64,000 bases of DNA, taken from Pararge aegeria (lineage: Eukaryota > Arthropoda > Insecta > Lepidoptera > Nymphalidae). The notes beneath the pieces were generated by a model. It saw only the letters and a program-made list of their open reading frames with translations. It ran no database searches and was not told where the DNA came from. The translations under genes were made by a program, and so were the position numbers. Location of the stretch: NCBI RefSeq assembly GCF_905163445.1, contig NC_053190.1:1304501-1368500 (forward strand). The letters are read 5' to 3'. This document shows positions 55,101 through 59,152 of the stretch, piece by piece (within the stretch, counting starts at the first letter, position 1; each line of letters starts with the position of its first letter).

Positions 55101-55160
55101 CCCTATCAGGGGCAGATGGATCTGGGTGCCTTTGGACTCCATTTTCTTACCAGTCGTCAT
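27602..55160 (-). CDS. ABCG1/4-like: ABCG1/ABCG4-like half ABC transporter, seven coding exons (gene span)
   Basis: This is a membrane half-transporter of ABC subfamily G, with an N-terminal nucleotide-binding domain and C-terminal membrane domain. Members work as homo- or heterodimers; vertebrate ABCG1/ABCG4 export sterols, and the insect substrate is not shown here. Coding exons on the minus strand are 55012-55160 (from ATG), 33519-33824, 31094-31668, 30555-30740, 29918-30322, 29473-29573 and 27602-28102. Every intron is GT..AG and codons split across junctions restore expected residues. The total is 2223 nt, 740 residues plus TAG. Walker A is at residues 135-143, Q-loop Q181, LSGGQ 236-240, Walker B 256-261, H-loop H293, and the membrane domain about 470-735. 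The family is usually about 650-680 residues; the excess is an N-terminal tail and a Ser/Asn-rich linker. The start is uncertain because the first exon is open back to its acceptor. No frameshift or premature stop was seen, and assignment to ABCG1/4 is firm. Confidence 0.93.
28330..28540 (+). repeat. Family F-like left end joined to an A-tailed repeat, in ABCG last intron
   Basis: GCAGTGGCGTGCACAGGGTC, CAGGGTATGCATAAAGCTTC, then unrecognised sequence (GTCCCTTTAGAGGGAGTCCC, AAGGGATGGAGGTCGCAATA) ending in a run of 14 A near 28523. The short open stretches on both strands here are not conserved protein. Confidence 0.5.
29098..29455 (-). mobile_element. LINE-A fragment with internal deletion, in ABCG last intron
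   Basis: Reading the minus strand, ORF2 sequence equivalent to about 51825-51925 (near VFLGMTLDCKLQW) is followed directly by the region equivalent to about 52467 (GAAGCATCCGGCTCCGC). The ORF2 end and complete 3' UTR follow. About 540 nt are missing relative to the intact copy. It has the same orientation as the ABCG gene, within the intron 28103-29472. Confidence 0.85.
29473..29573 (-). CDS. ABCG1/4-like short exon (PTEM..LNYWYSLKA)
   Basis: A 101-nt exon with acceptor TTTTCAG and donor TTTCAG|GTAAAT. It encodes residues 542-574. PTEMSVFVREHLNYWYSLKA and FYFAKTIADLPFQ are diagnostic of ABCG1/4 (the intracellular loop after TM2 and start of TM3). It is too short to be found by ORF length alone and was recovered from reading phase and homology to the family pattern. 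Confidence 0.94.
29655..29895 (+). mobile_element. SINE-B copy in ABCG intron 29574-29917
   Basis: Antisense to the transporter. CTGAATTCAAATCCCGCACC (decayed B-box), TGAAGAAACCTGCATACCTG, AAGGTGTGTGGCGTCCACCA, GGGAGGAGACCCGTGCCCTG and GATATGATGGTGATGATGAT tail. It fills most of this 344-nt intron and ends about 23 nt from the exon donor. Confidence 0.87.
29918..30322 (-). CDS. ABCG1/4-like exon: linker end, TM1 and TM2
   Basis: The acceptor is TGTTTCAG and the donor is ACAT|GTAAGT. It encodes residues 407-540. After a polar linker, WKQFWILLKRTFRSIMRDQM is the connecting-helix region preceding the membrane domain. RLCSHTVVGLLIGFLYYDIG is transmembrane helix 1. GCIFFTVMFTMFTAMMPTIL is helix 2. 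The split codon (T + TC) restores Phe in LTFPTEM, as in human ABCG1/4. In-frame ATGs in this exon are internal Met codons. Confidence 0.94.
30555..30740 (-). CDS. ABCG1/4-like exon: linker between nucleotide-binding and membrane domains
   Basis: The acceptor is GTCGATTACAG and the donor is ATAG|GTCAGT. It encodes residues 345-405. It opens with MEVATGEHGDW, which matches the family block EVASGEYGD that ends the nucleotide-binding domain. It then becomes low complexity, with a run of six Ser after SST and an Asn-rich stretch (NFNYNNQNKNN). The codon split at the 3' end restores Asp406. The linker composition is species-variable in this family and has no assigned function here. Confidence 0.9.
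30902..30962 (-). mobile_element. LINE-A 3' UTR remnant in ABCG intron
   Basis: Short diverged piece: AACCGTTTCGGCAAGGCAGA followed by TTCTGCCGAGAAGAGCCGAC and AAGAAACT. It sits within the 353-nt intron 30741-31093. A similar short piece lies at 18690-18735 (GAGAAGAAGCCAGCAATAA). Confidence 0.65.
31094..31668 (-). CDS. ABCG1/4-like exon: Q-loop, signature, Walker B, H-loop
   Basis: The acceptor is AAATTCCAG and the donor is TACG|GTGAGT. It encodes residues 153-343, the bulk of the nucleotide-binding domain. Visible motifs are CYIMQDD (Q-loop), LLPHLTVKEAM, NLSGGQKKRLSIALELVNNP (signature helix), VMFFDEPTSGLDS (Walker B plus D-loop) and ICTIHQPS (H-loop). All catalytic residues are present: Gln181, Glu261 after Walker B Asp260, and His293. 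It closes with YHNPADY, a family hallmark; the split codon restores Val in YVMEVATGE. It is the most strongly conserved exon of the gene. Confidence 0.96.
31708..31900 (-). mobile_element. SINE-B copy in ABCG intron 31669-33518
   Basis: CATCATCATCAACACAGTAA, CGGCCCACTACAGAGCACGG, TGTTTTCCTCCACCATTAAA and AGTAAGAGGTGCGTGCCGTG. Internal deletion and decay in the middle. Confidence 0.78.
32861..33195. mobile_element. SINE-B with inverted 5' segment (twin-priming-like), in ABCG intron
   Basis: The left segment 32861-33112 is minus-strand SINE-B ending in the head (CTTACCCACTAGG). The right segment 33113-33195 is plus-strand SINE-B 3' end (CCTTCTCATTCTGAGAGGAG, then a GAT tail). The whole is bracketed by an 11-bp direct repeat AGAGAAGAATA at 32850-32860 and 33196-33206. 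The two segments overlap by about 25 nt of consensus. This is read as a single insertion with 5' inversion. Confidence 0.8.
33519..33824 (-). CDS. ABCG1/4-like exon with Walker A
   Basis: The acceptor is TTTCTCTTTACAG and the donor is CAA|GTGAGT. It encodes residues 51-151 plus two bases of Lys152. The segment RPPVDIEFSDLSYSV is the first beta strand region of an ABCG nucleotide-binding domain. SELTAIMGPSGAGKSTLMN contains the Walker A phosphate-binding loop, with its conserved Lys and Ser/Thr intact. The exon ends at ILAGYK, where the ABCG1/4 family continues into the next strand. A Gly/Asn-rich stretch before residue 80 is poorly conserved. Confidence 0.94.
33912..34162 (+). mobile_element. 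SINE-A copy with short head deletion, in ABCG intron
   Basis: GGATGGCGCAGTGGAGTCCA shows loss of about 20 nt between A- and B-box. Then GTGGCTTCGATTTCCACAAC, GATGAACATGAATGTTTTCC, CGATTACTTTGGGGCTAGGT and GTCGTAGTATATTTATTTAT. Confidence 0.86.
34165..35608. other. AT-rich stretch of the ABCG large intron
   Basis: Particularly rich in A/T between 34500 and 35150. No repeat or gene recognised. Confidence 0.55.
35613..35818 (+). mobile_element. Helitron-like element, shorter subfamily
   Basis: Starts TCCTACTAATATTATAAATG after A and ends CGAACGAAGTCGCAGGTATC then AGCTAA before T. It shares the termini with the 10.4-kb element but has a different interior (GAAATTTGGCATGCATGTAG, GGCTACCTTTTATCCCGCGA). 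A related minus-strand copy is at 37653-37855 and a 3' end at 870-945. Confidence 0.68.
35955..36115 (-). mobile_element. SINE-H type repeat, minus strand
   Basis: AAATTGCCCGCCTGATGGTA, AGAGCAACACTTCACATGAC, ATGTTAGGAGCTTGTCCTGT and GTGCCGTCCTGTGTCCCAC. The head is not evident. Confidence 0.65.
36120..37007. other. Intron sequence, nothing recognised
   Basis: Part of the ABCG 21-kb intron. Open frames up to 87 codons lack recognisable features. Confidence 0.5.
37008..37272 (-). mobile_element. SINE-A near full-length copy, in ABCG intron
   Basis: AAATAAATATACTAGGACAA, ACACAAATCGCCATCTTGTC, TTGTGTTATGGGTACTAAGA, TTCCAGTTGTGGGATTCGAT, TCCACGGCCTTGGACTCAGA and CTGCGCCAATCGGCCAAA. Confidence 0.88.
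37653..37855 (-). mobile_element. Helitron-like element, minus strand, decayed
   Basis: ACTAACTGTTGCCCGCGTTT, TACAAATCCCGTGGGACCCG and ATTTCGCATTTATACTATTA. Consistent with the same terminal family as 35.6 kb. Confidence 0.55.
39050..39243 (+). mobile_element. LINE-A 3' UTR copy
   Basis: Starts at the ORF2 end (CGCAAGATAGAAAAATGA) and includes the complete 3' UTR with CTTGCCGGCTCTTCTCGG, GTGGTAGAGTCACTAC, GGCCTACTTGAAATAAATG and a GAATTT-type tail. It lies in the ABCG 21-kb intron, antisense to the gene. Confidence 0.88.
39655..39870 (-). mobile_element. SINE-B copy in ABCG intron
   Basis: CAGATTACCGGTTCAGTACA, CCTTTGAGAAAATTATAGAG, TGCACATAACTCTGAAAAGT, GGGGATTGAACCCGTTCCCA and CCCTTAACCACGAGACTCT. 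It has diverged and lost central sequence. Confidence 0.8.
39890..40355 (+). mobile_element. LINE-B 3' end (ORF2 C-terminus plus UTR)
   Basis: Encodes FYNKLPIVILEMSLKKYK and KSYYSIKDFVIDKKAW, homologous to but distinct from the LINE-A C-terminus. A 3' UTR follows with GAGATGGTGATAACAAAAG and TTAGACCAGGACGCGTTTGG. The tail is a TTTGAC hexamer microsatellite (40320-40347). Confidence 0.85.
40635..40890 (+). mobile_element. SINE-H type repeat, plus strand
   Basis: Lepidopteran repeat end with GCTAAGCAGCATTGTTGCAA, TTTTCCGGTTTGAAAGGCTT, ACATGCGCCTTTCATGCCCT, CGATGGATATGCACTTACCA, TCAGGTGGGCC and a short A-rich tail. Related pieces occur at 38180-38330 (+), 47260-47330 (+), 35960-36110 (-) and 46860-47050 (-). 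Confidence 0.7.
42035..42237 (+). repeat. Family C repeat copy
   Basis: CATCTCCTGAGGATGCTCCG, AAACGTGCGTAGCATAATGT, ACACCATACAGATTCTCCTG, AAGCTTAATTTTCATAATAT, GATTTCCGCAAAGTAACGCC and TGCTTCTATCCAAT. The last segment is the complement of the left edge of the 12.5-kb copy (ATTGGATAGAAACAGGCGTT), so complete elements carry inverted termini of at least 30 bp. Confidence 0.78.
42740..42860 (+). repeat. LINE/SINE 3' end (GCGATAAGGCCGCC type)
   Basis: GCCTGGAAGAAATCGCTATG, AAGCGATAAGGCCGCCAAGT and a CATTCATTCATTC-like end. Same motif as the 17.5-kb copy. Confidence 0.65.
43745..44045 (-). mobile_element. SINE-B copy split by a family F MITE
   Basis: The left part is 43750-43850 (CATCCCATTACCAGCCCACG, GTGCGGATTACTAGACTCCA). 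The right part is 43967-44045 (ACATTATAGAACTCTCAGTC, TAATGTTTTCCTTCGCTATA). Family F sequence (ATGGCGTGCACTCCATACAT) sits between them. A head piece in the same orientation at 44455-44590 (ACACATAACTGTGAAAAATT) may be the rest of this SINE. Confidence 0.78.
43851..43966. mobile_element. Family F MITE, one-ended, inserted in SINE-B
   Basis: CAATGGCGTGCACTCCATAC, ATGCACAAATGCACTGCATA, then an interior like the 40.5-kb piece (ATTTTCCATTTTATGCCATG). The right terminus is missing. Related left ends: 30404-30440 (in an ABCG intron) and 40540-40630. Confidence 0.68.
44040..44275 (-). pseudogene. RTE-like LINE fragment, decayed
   Basis: On the minus strand, GSGKVLEWRPRTA can be read near 44165-44125 and is followed by stops and shifts (RRHRGERMD in another frame). 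This is the GPKVLEWRPRTG block of RTE-like elements. It is flanked by a family F MITE at 44276 and SINE-B pieces, so the region is a nest of insertions. Confidence 0.6.
44276..44452. mobile_element. Family F MITE (hAT-like), complete copy
   Basis: The terminal inverted repeat is CAGTGGCGTGCACTTCAT at the left and its complement-type GTGCACGCCACTG at the right. Flanks are CCTATCTT (left) and TCTATCTT (right), an 8-bp direct repeat with one mismatch. TIRs starting CAG with an 8-bp target duplication fit hAT-superfamily MITEs. The interior carries a perfect 24-bp palindrome (44313-44336 / 44352-44375). No coding capacity. Confidence 0.78.
44905..45245 (-). pseudogene. RTE-like LINE reverse transcriptase C-terminus (remnant)
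   Basis: A 108-codon open stretch on the minus strand reads RRILEYFGHIARRDGDNLEK-like sequence, then GKVEGKRPRGRSPIRWSDQI and a final SGRGHDPQQ. This GHIARR..GRSP.RWSDQI block is typical of the C-terminus of RTE-type endonuclease-reverse transcriptases common in insect genomes. The catalytic RT core is absent. A TC microsatellite (44888-44900) lies just beyond its 3' end. Confidence 0.82.
45736..46015 (+). mobile_element. SINE-A, full-length tRNA-derived copy
   Basis: The head is GGCCGATTGGTGCAGTGGGC (A-box-like) followed by GTGGGTTCGATTCCCAC (B-box GGTTCGATTCC). The body is AACATGAATGTTGTTCAGTG, ACCCATAACACAAGCTACGC and TACTTTGGGACTAGGTGGCG. It ends GTATTGTCGTAGTATATTTA plus an ATTT/ATTATT tail. 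This is the best copy of the family and resembles the Metulj-type SINEs described in butterflies (family identity from memory, not searched). Confidence 0.9.
46258..46790 (-). mobile_element. LINE-B 3' end, opposite orientation
   Basis: Begins (plus coordinates) with the GTCAAA hexamer tail at 46258-46281. The UTR (TTCCAAACGCGTCCTGGTCT, GTTATCACCATCTCACA) follows. Then comes coding sequence for FYNKLPIVILEMSLKKF and KSYYSIKNYVNDKKAW on the minus strand. It extends slightly further 5' than the 39.9-kb copy. Confidence 0.85.
46860..47050 (-). mobile_element. SINE-H type repeat with tRNA-like head
   Basis: AAATGGCCCACCTGATACGT, ATACCATCGCCTATATATAG, ACTTCACAGGACATCCAGCG and then CTGCCGGGAATCGAACCCGG (B-box on the minus strand, GGGTTCGATTCCCGG). 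It links the 3' body of this family to a tRNA-like head. Confidence 0.68.
47335..48769. other. Intron sequence, mostly unrecognised
   Basis: Includes a decayed Helitron-like stretch near 47930-48010, a GCGATAAG-type LINE end at 48110-48160 and a short TTCAAA microsatellite at 48181-48210. No gene supported. Confidence 0.5.
48770..48895 (-). mobile_element. SINE-B fragment at the 5' boundary of LINE-A
   Basis: CGACCGTAGTCCACCAGGCT, GGATTGGTGGACTCCAACGC, CACGATGTTTTCCTTCACCG and AAGTGATATTATAATAGCCT. The SINE match fades exactly where LINE-A begins. Confidence 0.78.
48902..49618 (+). CDS. LINE-A ORF1 (238 codons, apparently N-terminally short)
   Basis: This is the first ORF of a non-LTR retrotransposon, ending 29 nt before ORF2 on the same strand. 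It begins near a SINE-B fragment (about 48770-48895); an in-frame TAG lies eight codons upstream of the chosen ATG. The centre, HTLVISDKLGKGFGP, then VIFLLGDSLN, then LSKKCKQHIASLL near residue 190, loosely recalls the block order of SGNH-hydrolase-like ORF1 domains found in CR1/L2-type LINEs. The position where a catalytic Ser would be expected is Lys, so enzymatic activity is doubtful. No zinc knuckle or coiled coil is visible, which suggests the 5' end of the element is truncated. Assignment to ORF1 is good from position and weak from sequence. Confidence 0.65.
   Translation: MTYLAYLIYSKPQLTSYRDYNLSLDYNLSSKPKKHTLVISDKLGKGFGPIMNCYLDHSVTNRCSPGANLDYLIDSLNIDSLDVNKNVIFLLGDSLNVKKTQIIRCVEKLLALHEKSKCRFVMCAFPYCGTLSSKRNKQIYNLNLLIYNLTCRHSEAVFYFDVNKFISRLLLTRDTFYLSKKCKQHIASLLAYNLNDTVTSVVTKSIDNFTNCTLGTNISDNDPSTCSSTKKISYNYLN
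49648..52503 (+). CDS. LINE-A ORF2: endonuclease/reverse transcriptase, 951 codons, intact
   Basis: Polyprotein that nicks target DNA and reverse-transcribes the element's RNA. Residues 1-210 are an apurinic-type endonuclease: HQNIQSL (Asn7), CITEHWL (Glu34), VYRPPSG, CGDFNVD (Asp139, Asn141), SCLDNIF and RSDH (201-203). Residues about 480-760 are the reverse transcriptase: NNYRPISILPALSKVFEKII, FCDLSKAFDCVDH (Asp577), MGVPQGSILGPFLF and VLFADDTSLIF (Asp667, Asp668). The C-terminus has FYNMIPKVILDLP and YYTIDEFLNDKVAW, also seen in fragmentary copies in this window. No stop or frameshift interrupts it, so it is recent or conserved. It lies in the 21-kb ABCG intron, antisense to that gene. The clade appears CR1/L2/Jockey-related (Daphne- or Crack-like); I cannot resolve it by eye. 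Confidence 0.95.
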   Translation: MNIVHQNIQSLTGKEIEIELFVEKLNIHILCITEHWLTGAHPAVILRNFKMSSVFFRRTAIHGGSLIFVHNNITCKERKDIVSLSVERTVELSCVELERFIIVCVYRPPSGDFSLFEDVMEDVLKRLSVSTKKAIVCGDFNVDILLSNATTTRLLNLFKCFNLNYAFSEPTRITATSASCLDNIFLNCDILGKSIITNLRSDHCGQQITVLNNINKDKHIVKCRPITKSKLTRFKGEISSKIPALVFKNGHPDSIYGTLFNIIENEFNKIFNFKHIDFNKKIKFSDWATIGIYKSRDNLYELYGEKQYNHTPAFLQHVKMYSKTFKNVCFHAKSLYFKDQIIKSDNKVQTTWKIVNNETGKAKSRNVNFELIINDNKVTADSEVASTFENFFQSVPILLTDSLNSSPTAAQSLLRNNVNECNVLFNFKHISAYDIIKNFKLLKQKKTGDLWGMSVMVISNIIDVIAPYLAILFNECVDRGTFPNLMKHSKLIPLFKSGNKNDINNYRPISILPALSKVFEKIILNQLLNHFNVNNLLHPEQYGFTKGRSTTDAGAKLLKHVYDAWERSQNAIGVFCDLSKAFDCVDHKTLLLKLAHYGIKNVALNLVASYLSDRTQRVCIKDIKSQGSATSMGVPQGSILGPFLFLVYINDLPHHVSETCDIVLFADDTSLIFKTDRGRDNSDDVSRAMSHVSHWFTVNNLLLNAKKTKCVEFILPNVKKVNKNIIINGESLKMEDSTVFLGMTLDCKLQWGTHIDTLAGKLSSAAYAVRKIRQITDVETARLVYFAYFHSVMSYGILLWGKAADIETIFILQKRAVRSIYKLKSRESLREKFKEIGILTVASQYIYNNIVFVRQHISLYKQKVDINSRLTRNGHKLVTSAYRLRKVQKSFVGLSIRFYNMIPKVILDLPIHKFKECVKTHLLQRGYYTIDEFLNDKVAWKHPAPLSSLTR
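52830..54394. other. Intron sequence between LINE-A and the RTE fragment
   Basis: Holds a SINE-B head, a SINE-E fragment and a 15-bp-arm palindrome at 53727-53768. No gene supported. Confidence 0.5.
53425..53575 (-). mobile_element. SINE-B head and partial body
   Basis: TTTTCTTTCACCATTGAAGC, AGCTAGAGGTGTGTTCTGAG, AATTGAACTCGTCTCCTCGA and CCTTAACCACTAGGCTATTA. Begins with a CATCATCAT run, so the body is internally deleted. Confidence 0.8.
54395..54910 (-). pseudogene. RTE-like LINE C-terminal fragment, frameshifted
   Basis: Minus-strand coding remnant: FVLCVLPVMTYGSETWSLT at the upstream end (about 54850-54740), then KLKWQWAGHIVRRKDGRWGP, KVLEWQPRTGKRSVGRPPTR and WTDDIKRIAGS. After ARNVEF the frame shifts; the expected TYVQQWTSIG ending is in another frame. 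The tail (rc of CCGATAGACGTCCACTGCTG) reaches about 54405. It lies just downstream of the ABCG first exon in the same transcriptional direction. It is a dead fragment. Confidence 0.85.
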
Positions 55161-55187
55161 CGCTGCGTAGCCATCTTGGTGAAAACC
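55012..55187 (-). CDS. ABCG1/4-like exon with likely start codon (most 5' exon found)
   Basis: The acceptor is TTATTTCCAG and the donor is GG|GTAAGC. It encodes a hydrophilic N-terminal tail, MTTGKKMESKGTQIHLPLIG onward, ending in a split Gly codon (GG + A) that joins the exon at 33824 in phase. The ATG at 55158-55160 is chosen as start. A closer-to-acceptor ATG at 55174-55172 is out of frame and stops after five codons. The chosen frame is open all the way to the acceptor (GFHQDGYAA before the Met), so an upstream coding exon beyond 55187 is possible. No family motif is expected here; the call rests on splice phase and strand. It is separated by 21 kb from the rest of the gene. Confidence 0.75.
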
Positions 55188-55444
55188 CTGGAAATAATGA
55201 AAATAAAGTTTAATGCCATTTACATAATTATCTTTTACGAACCGGAAGGGCGTTATAAACCGTGAGACCTATAAATAATCTAAATACAAGCTGTTCTCCA
55301 CGGTTTCCTAGGTTTTTGTAGGTTTTCGTAGGTTTTCGTGTTTGCATTTTATTGTGTGACAAATACAAATATAACTAAAATGGCTTATAGAGTAAGCCGA
55401 CTTGATATAAATGAATTTTGAATCCTGAGATATATTTTTTAACT

Positions 55445-55690
55445 TTGAAAATTCAAAATTCATTTATTTCAAGTGGATTTGCTCTATAAGCACTTTTGAC
55501 ACATCAAGTCTGTCTATTTGTAGTGACTTAACCATCGGTTCTGAAGGCCCATTGTACTGATAAAAAGCCGGCAAAAAATTCGGCCATTTTGCAACGTCAA
55601 TAATTTACATTTTAACATGAATTTTTCTATTTCGTGAGATGCCTTTTAGCAACCTTGTCTTAGTATAAAAAATTCTTCAATTGTATTTTT
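55445..55690 (-). mobile_element. LINE-A 3' end fragment (with adjacent inverted tail piece)
   Basis: Minus-strand copy containing the 3' UTR (CAAGTCTGTCTATTTGTAGT, AGCCGGCAAAAAATTCGG) and a little of the ORF2 end. Just to the left, 55378-55425 is a plus-strand piece of the same tail (GACTTGATATAAATGAATTT), giving a tail-to-tail pair. Confidence 0.78.
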
Positions 55691-55936
55691 TCGACCGACA
55701 GTGGGCAGCAACCCTGCTTTCTGAGTTCAAGAACGTGGGTTCGATTCCGACAACTGGAATTTTTTTGTGTGATTAACATTAATGTTTTTTAGTGTTTATC
55801 TGAATATTATAAGTATTTATGTATATTATTTCATACAAATAATTATCAGTCATCTAAGTACCCATATCACAAGCTACGGTTACTTTGGGGCTAGATGACG
55901 ATGTGTGTACTGTCGTAGTATATTTAATTATTGATT
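55691..55936 (+). mobile_element. SINE-A near full-length copy
   Basis: CGACCGACAGTGGGCAGCAA, GAACGTGGGTTCGATTCCGA, GATTAACATTAATGTTTTTT, GGTTACTTTGGGGCTAGATG and ACTGTCGTAGTATATTTAAT. It is upstream of the first ABCG exon found. Confidence 0.86.
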
Positions 55937-56557
55937 TAATAGTCTAGCTGTATTAAATGTATTTTACCATATAGTTTAAAATTGTCTTATTCCTAAGTTC
56001 CCATGGGAATGGGTATTTGTAACAGACTGAGTACAAAAACGCGAGGCCGGGTAAAGCTAGTCATAGGACTAGCTGTAAAAATACGTGTAGGTACTGTATA
56101 ACAAAGCAAATGTTATAAACGATATTATAGAGCTGAAATACCCAATTTAACAATGCCTTTTGTGTAGGCTTTCATAAAAAGTAATCGATATCGTTTTGTC
56201 AGGTTTTCAGCGAAATTTCGTAATTATTTTCATATTTGACAGGTTAGATACGTAGGTTTAGTGAAAAAATTTAATGAAATATTTCATAAGTTTTTTTGTT
56301 TACTAGAAAAAGCTTTCCTTTGTAACAGACTCGTTGAAAATCCAATACCTAACGCCTTTATTGTTATGTAAGTATAGTCAAATAGGTTTTTAAAATGAAT
56401 TGGAATTTAAGTAAATATTTTTAAAAAAACCTTATTCGAAGGTCACTGCAAAGATAAAACATAAAATAATTAAGATGAACAGGTTTCTTGTTTTCTTTAC
56501 GTTTTTTTAGAGAATTTTAATCTATAAAGTCTTTTTAGATATAACGGTAGGTTTTTT

Positions 56558-56848
56558 TTATTCCACTACAAGTCAGCTCTTGACTGCAACCTCACCTGGT
56601 GGTAAGTGATGATGCAGTCGAAGATAGTAGCGGGCTAACCTGAGTATGGTAGTCACACCCCTAATTGGTTTCTACGCGACATCTTACAGGATCACAAAAT
56701 CGCTTAGCGGCACGTCTTTGTCGGTAGGGTGGTAACTAGCCGCGGACAAAGACCACACCAGAGAAAATTCAGACCGGTCGGGAATCGAACCCGAGATCTT
56801 CTGCTTAAGTTTAGCGCTCAGCGTTGCGCCAGGGAGGTCGTCAAATAT
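56558..56848 (-). mobile_element. SINE-E, full-length tRNA-derived copy
   Basis: The minus-strand head is GACGACCTCCCTGGCGCAAC, then CTCGGGTTCGATTCCCGACC (B-box). The body includes (plus strand) AGCGGCACGTCTTTGTCGGT, TTGGTTTCTACGCGACATCT and TCAGCTCTTGACTGCAACCT; the end is a T-run followed by ATTCCACTACAAG. Fragments of the same family: 13860-14050 (+), 18490-18615 (+), 24025-24180 (-), 17262-17310 (-), 53795-53885 (-). Confidence 0.85.
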
Positions 56849-57384
56849 CAGGTACCAAATCTTTTACAGAAAACCAAATAGGCAGATTTAATTGTATTGC
56901 TAACCTTTTCACGCACGGAAAAGAATAACTAGAACTATTTTTAAACATGTCCATCTAAAACTAAAAAACTTGCCCTGATATTAGAAATTTCTTCATTTCA
57001 CTTGCTTTGATTTTTATTGAAAAATATTGGGGAAAAAGTAATAACAGCAGTAGGCGGCGTATATGAAATGTCAGACCACGTATCATGATTGGCCATCTTG
57101 AGCCCGGATTTCATTAAAAGTATTTTTCCTGGAACTTTCTAGACCTAAAGAAAGCCTCGACCTTATTGTGTGGGCTTTGCTTACGTAAGACACAAACCCG
57201 CCGCAGCACTTACGGCCTGCACTCACTACACCGGACCCGGGGTTAGTACCTGACCATCTGAACTGATAGATCTTAAGTAGACGGAAATGTCAATCAATTA
57301 CAGATTTTGCAAGGCACATGCGGGTGTCCCCCAAACGGTTCACTAGACATTTGTTTAAGAAATTTTCCCCCAGACTTATTTTGA

Positions 57385-57620
57385 ATCCTTCATCATCACT
57401 CTCGGCCCACTTCAGGACACGGGTCTCCTCTCAGAATCAAAAAGGTTTAATCCATAGTTCACTGACCACGTGTAGATTGGTCGACTTCACAAACCTTTGA
57501 GAACATTATCGAGAACTCTCGGGCTTTAGAAAGTTTTATCATTCTCAGCTTGACCGCTGATAGTTGAGTTTAGAGCTCAACACGCTCCCCAATCCGAGAT
57601 GGCAGACTTAACCGTTGAAT
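57385..57620 (-). mobile_element. SINE-B copy, decayed
   Basis: CACTCTCGGCCCACTTCAGG, CACGGGTCTCCTCTCAGAAT, AGATTGGTCGACTTCACAAA and TGAGAACATTATCGAGAACT. The head half is hard to recognise. Confidence 0.72.
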
Positions 57621-58351
57621 ACTTTGCTTACCCTCAGAGACAACGCTGATTTACTAACTATGAGCAGCTACTGCGAAAGTCTCGTGACCCGTATTCGAAA
57701 AATCTTATAATTGTAATACGTTTTAGAAATTCACGCTTTTTTATTTTTATTTTATTTTATTTACTTATTTGAATGAATTGCTTAGGTGTGAACAAGCGGC
57801 TTTGGTCTTTCCATCCGATTAAGCGTAGTGGGAACGCGCCTTTATGTGATTCTTGGTGTATTTCCTATTCTATCTTTAGCTACGTTCTATTTCAGCAGAC
57901 AATCTTTTATACATTCACGAACCAAACGTGTTCCATCTGCCTATACTTATTCAAATTCAATATTCATTTGCTTTTTTTTTTTTTTAATAGTATTCGGATA
58001 CTACGGTAATTAATACTTCTGTTATAAGTGCGATAGTGTGTTTATTTCTTTGTTTTCTCTTTCTTTACGCCCTAACTAAGCTACCAAGCGACATGGTTCT
58101 TGGCATAGTGTTAGTTTAAAGGACGGAGAGTAACATACGCTAGATTTGTTGCTATTTTATAAAAATATTGTACTGTAACTAACTGACTTACTGGCAAAAC
58201 AGTCTAATCAATCCAGTTTAAGAAATTGTAGGAAGTATATCTTGAATAGGAATGTATTTTATTGCTATTTGTATATATATGCAGTTAAAATATCATTTGC
58301 GGTGAAGAAATATATCGTAAGAAGTTCTCCATGATTCTCAAAGACGTGAGA

Positions 58352-58430
58352 AGTATGGTAATGGAACCCACGGCCTTGGACTCAGAAAGCAGGGTCGCTG
58401 CCTACTGCGCCAATCGGCCTTCAAATAATT
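58352..58430 (-). mobile_element. SINE-A head fragment
   Basis: GGAACCCACGGCCTTGGACT, CAGAAAGCAGGGTCGCTGCC and TACTGCGCCAATCGGCCTTC. Only the tRNA-derived head is present. Confidence 0.75.
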
Positions 58431-58844
58431 CTAATAATAATAAACTTTATTGGCTATTGATAATGAATATAGGCGTATTCGAAAAACCGTGATATAATTT
58501 CTAGTAGAAAAACCACAGACAGCCCGTAACCATAGAAATGTAAGAAAGAAAAGAACACTTCAGTAACTACTCACTTGACATAAAAAGCAAAATTGAAAAG
58601 AGCCATTAAGTATGAAATAGCGAAGTGTTCTTGTATTGAACGACTCAAGTAGAACGACAAGTTTAAGGTACTTTGGAGAAACAAAAGTTTCTAGGAGTTT
58701 GGTATGAGTTTATTTTTCTTGATAAAAGTTTATAAGTACATTTATACACACTTGCTATTTCTTGTGACTTTATTGGGAATTTACACTTGATAAACAACAA
58801 CGTTTTTTTTGCTGGATACATATTAAAGTAAATACGGTACTTCA

Positions 58845-59152
58845 TCATATCAACCCATTACCAGCTCCTTCAGGCTCCACGGGTTTCCACCCACAATGAG
58901 ACGGGGTTAAGGCCGTAGTCCACCACGCTGGCCCAGTATGGTTTAGTGGACTTTAGACAACTTTCAGAACAGTATGTACAACTCTCGGGTATGCAGGTTT
59001 CCTCACGATGTTTTTCTTCACCGTTGAAACAAGTGATATTTTAATTACTTAAAACGTACTTAGCTTAGAAAAGTTAGAGGTGCGTTTTGGGATTCGAACT
59101 CGGGCCCCCGAAAGTGAGGCTGAAGTCCTAGCCACTAGGCTTTACGCTATCT
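58845..59152 (-). mobile_element. SINE-B full-length copy
   Basis: CATATCAACCCATTACCAGC, GGGGTTAAGGCCGTAGTCCA, TTTCTTCACCGTTGAAACAA, GGGATTCGAACTCGGGCCCC and CTAGCCACTAGGCTTTACGC. The A- and B-box sequences are well kept. Confidence 0.88.

Larger units (their letters stand above)
55937..58351. other. Upstream of ABCG exon: repeats and unrecognised DNA
   Basis: Only SINE-E (56558-56848) and SINE-B (57385-57620) are recognisable. A promoter or upstream ABCG exon might lie here or beyond, but I could not identify one. Confidence 0.45.

Noticed and set aside
55172..55174. Upstream ATG in the ABCG N-terminal exon as start codon
   Set aside because: It is in a different frame and terminates after five codons; the ATG at 55158-55160 leads into the transporter frame.
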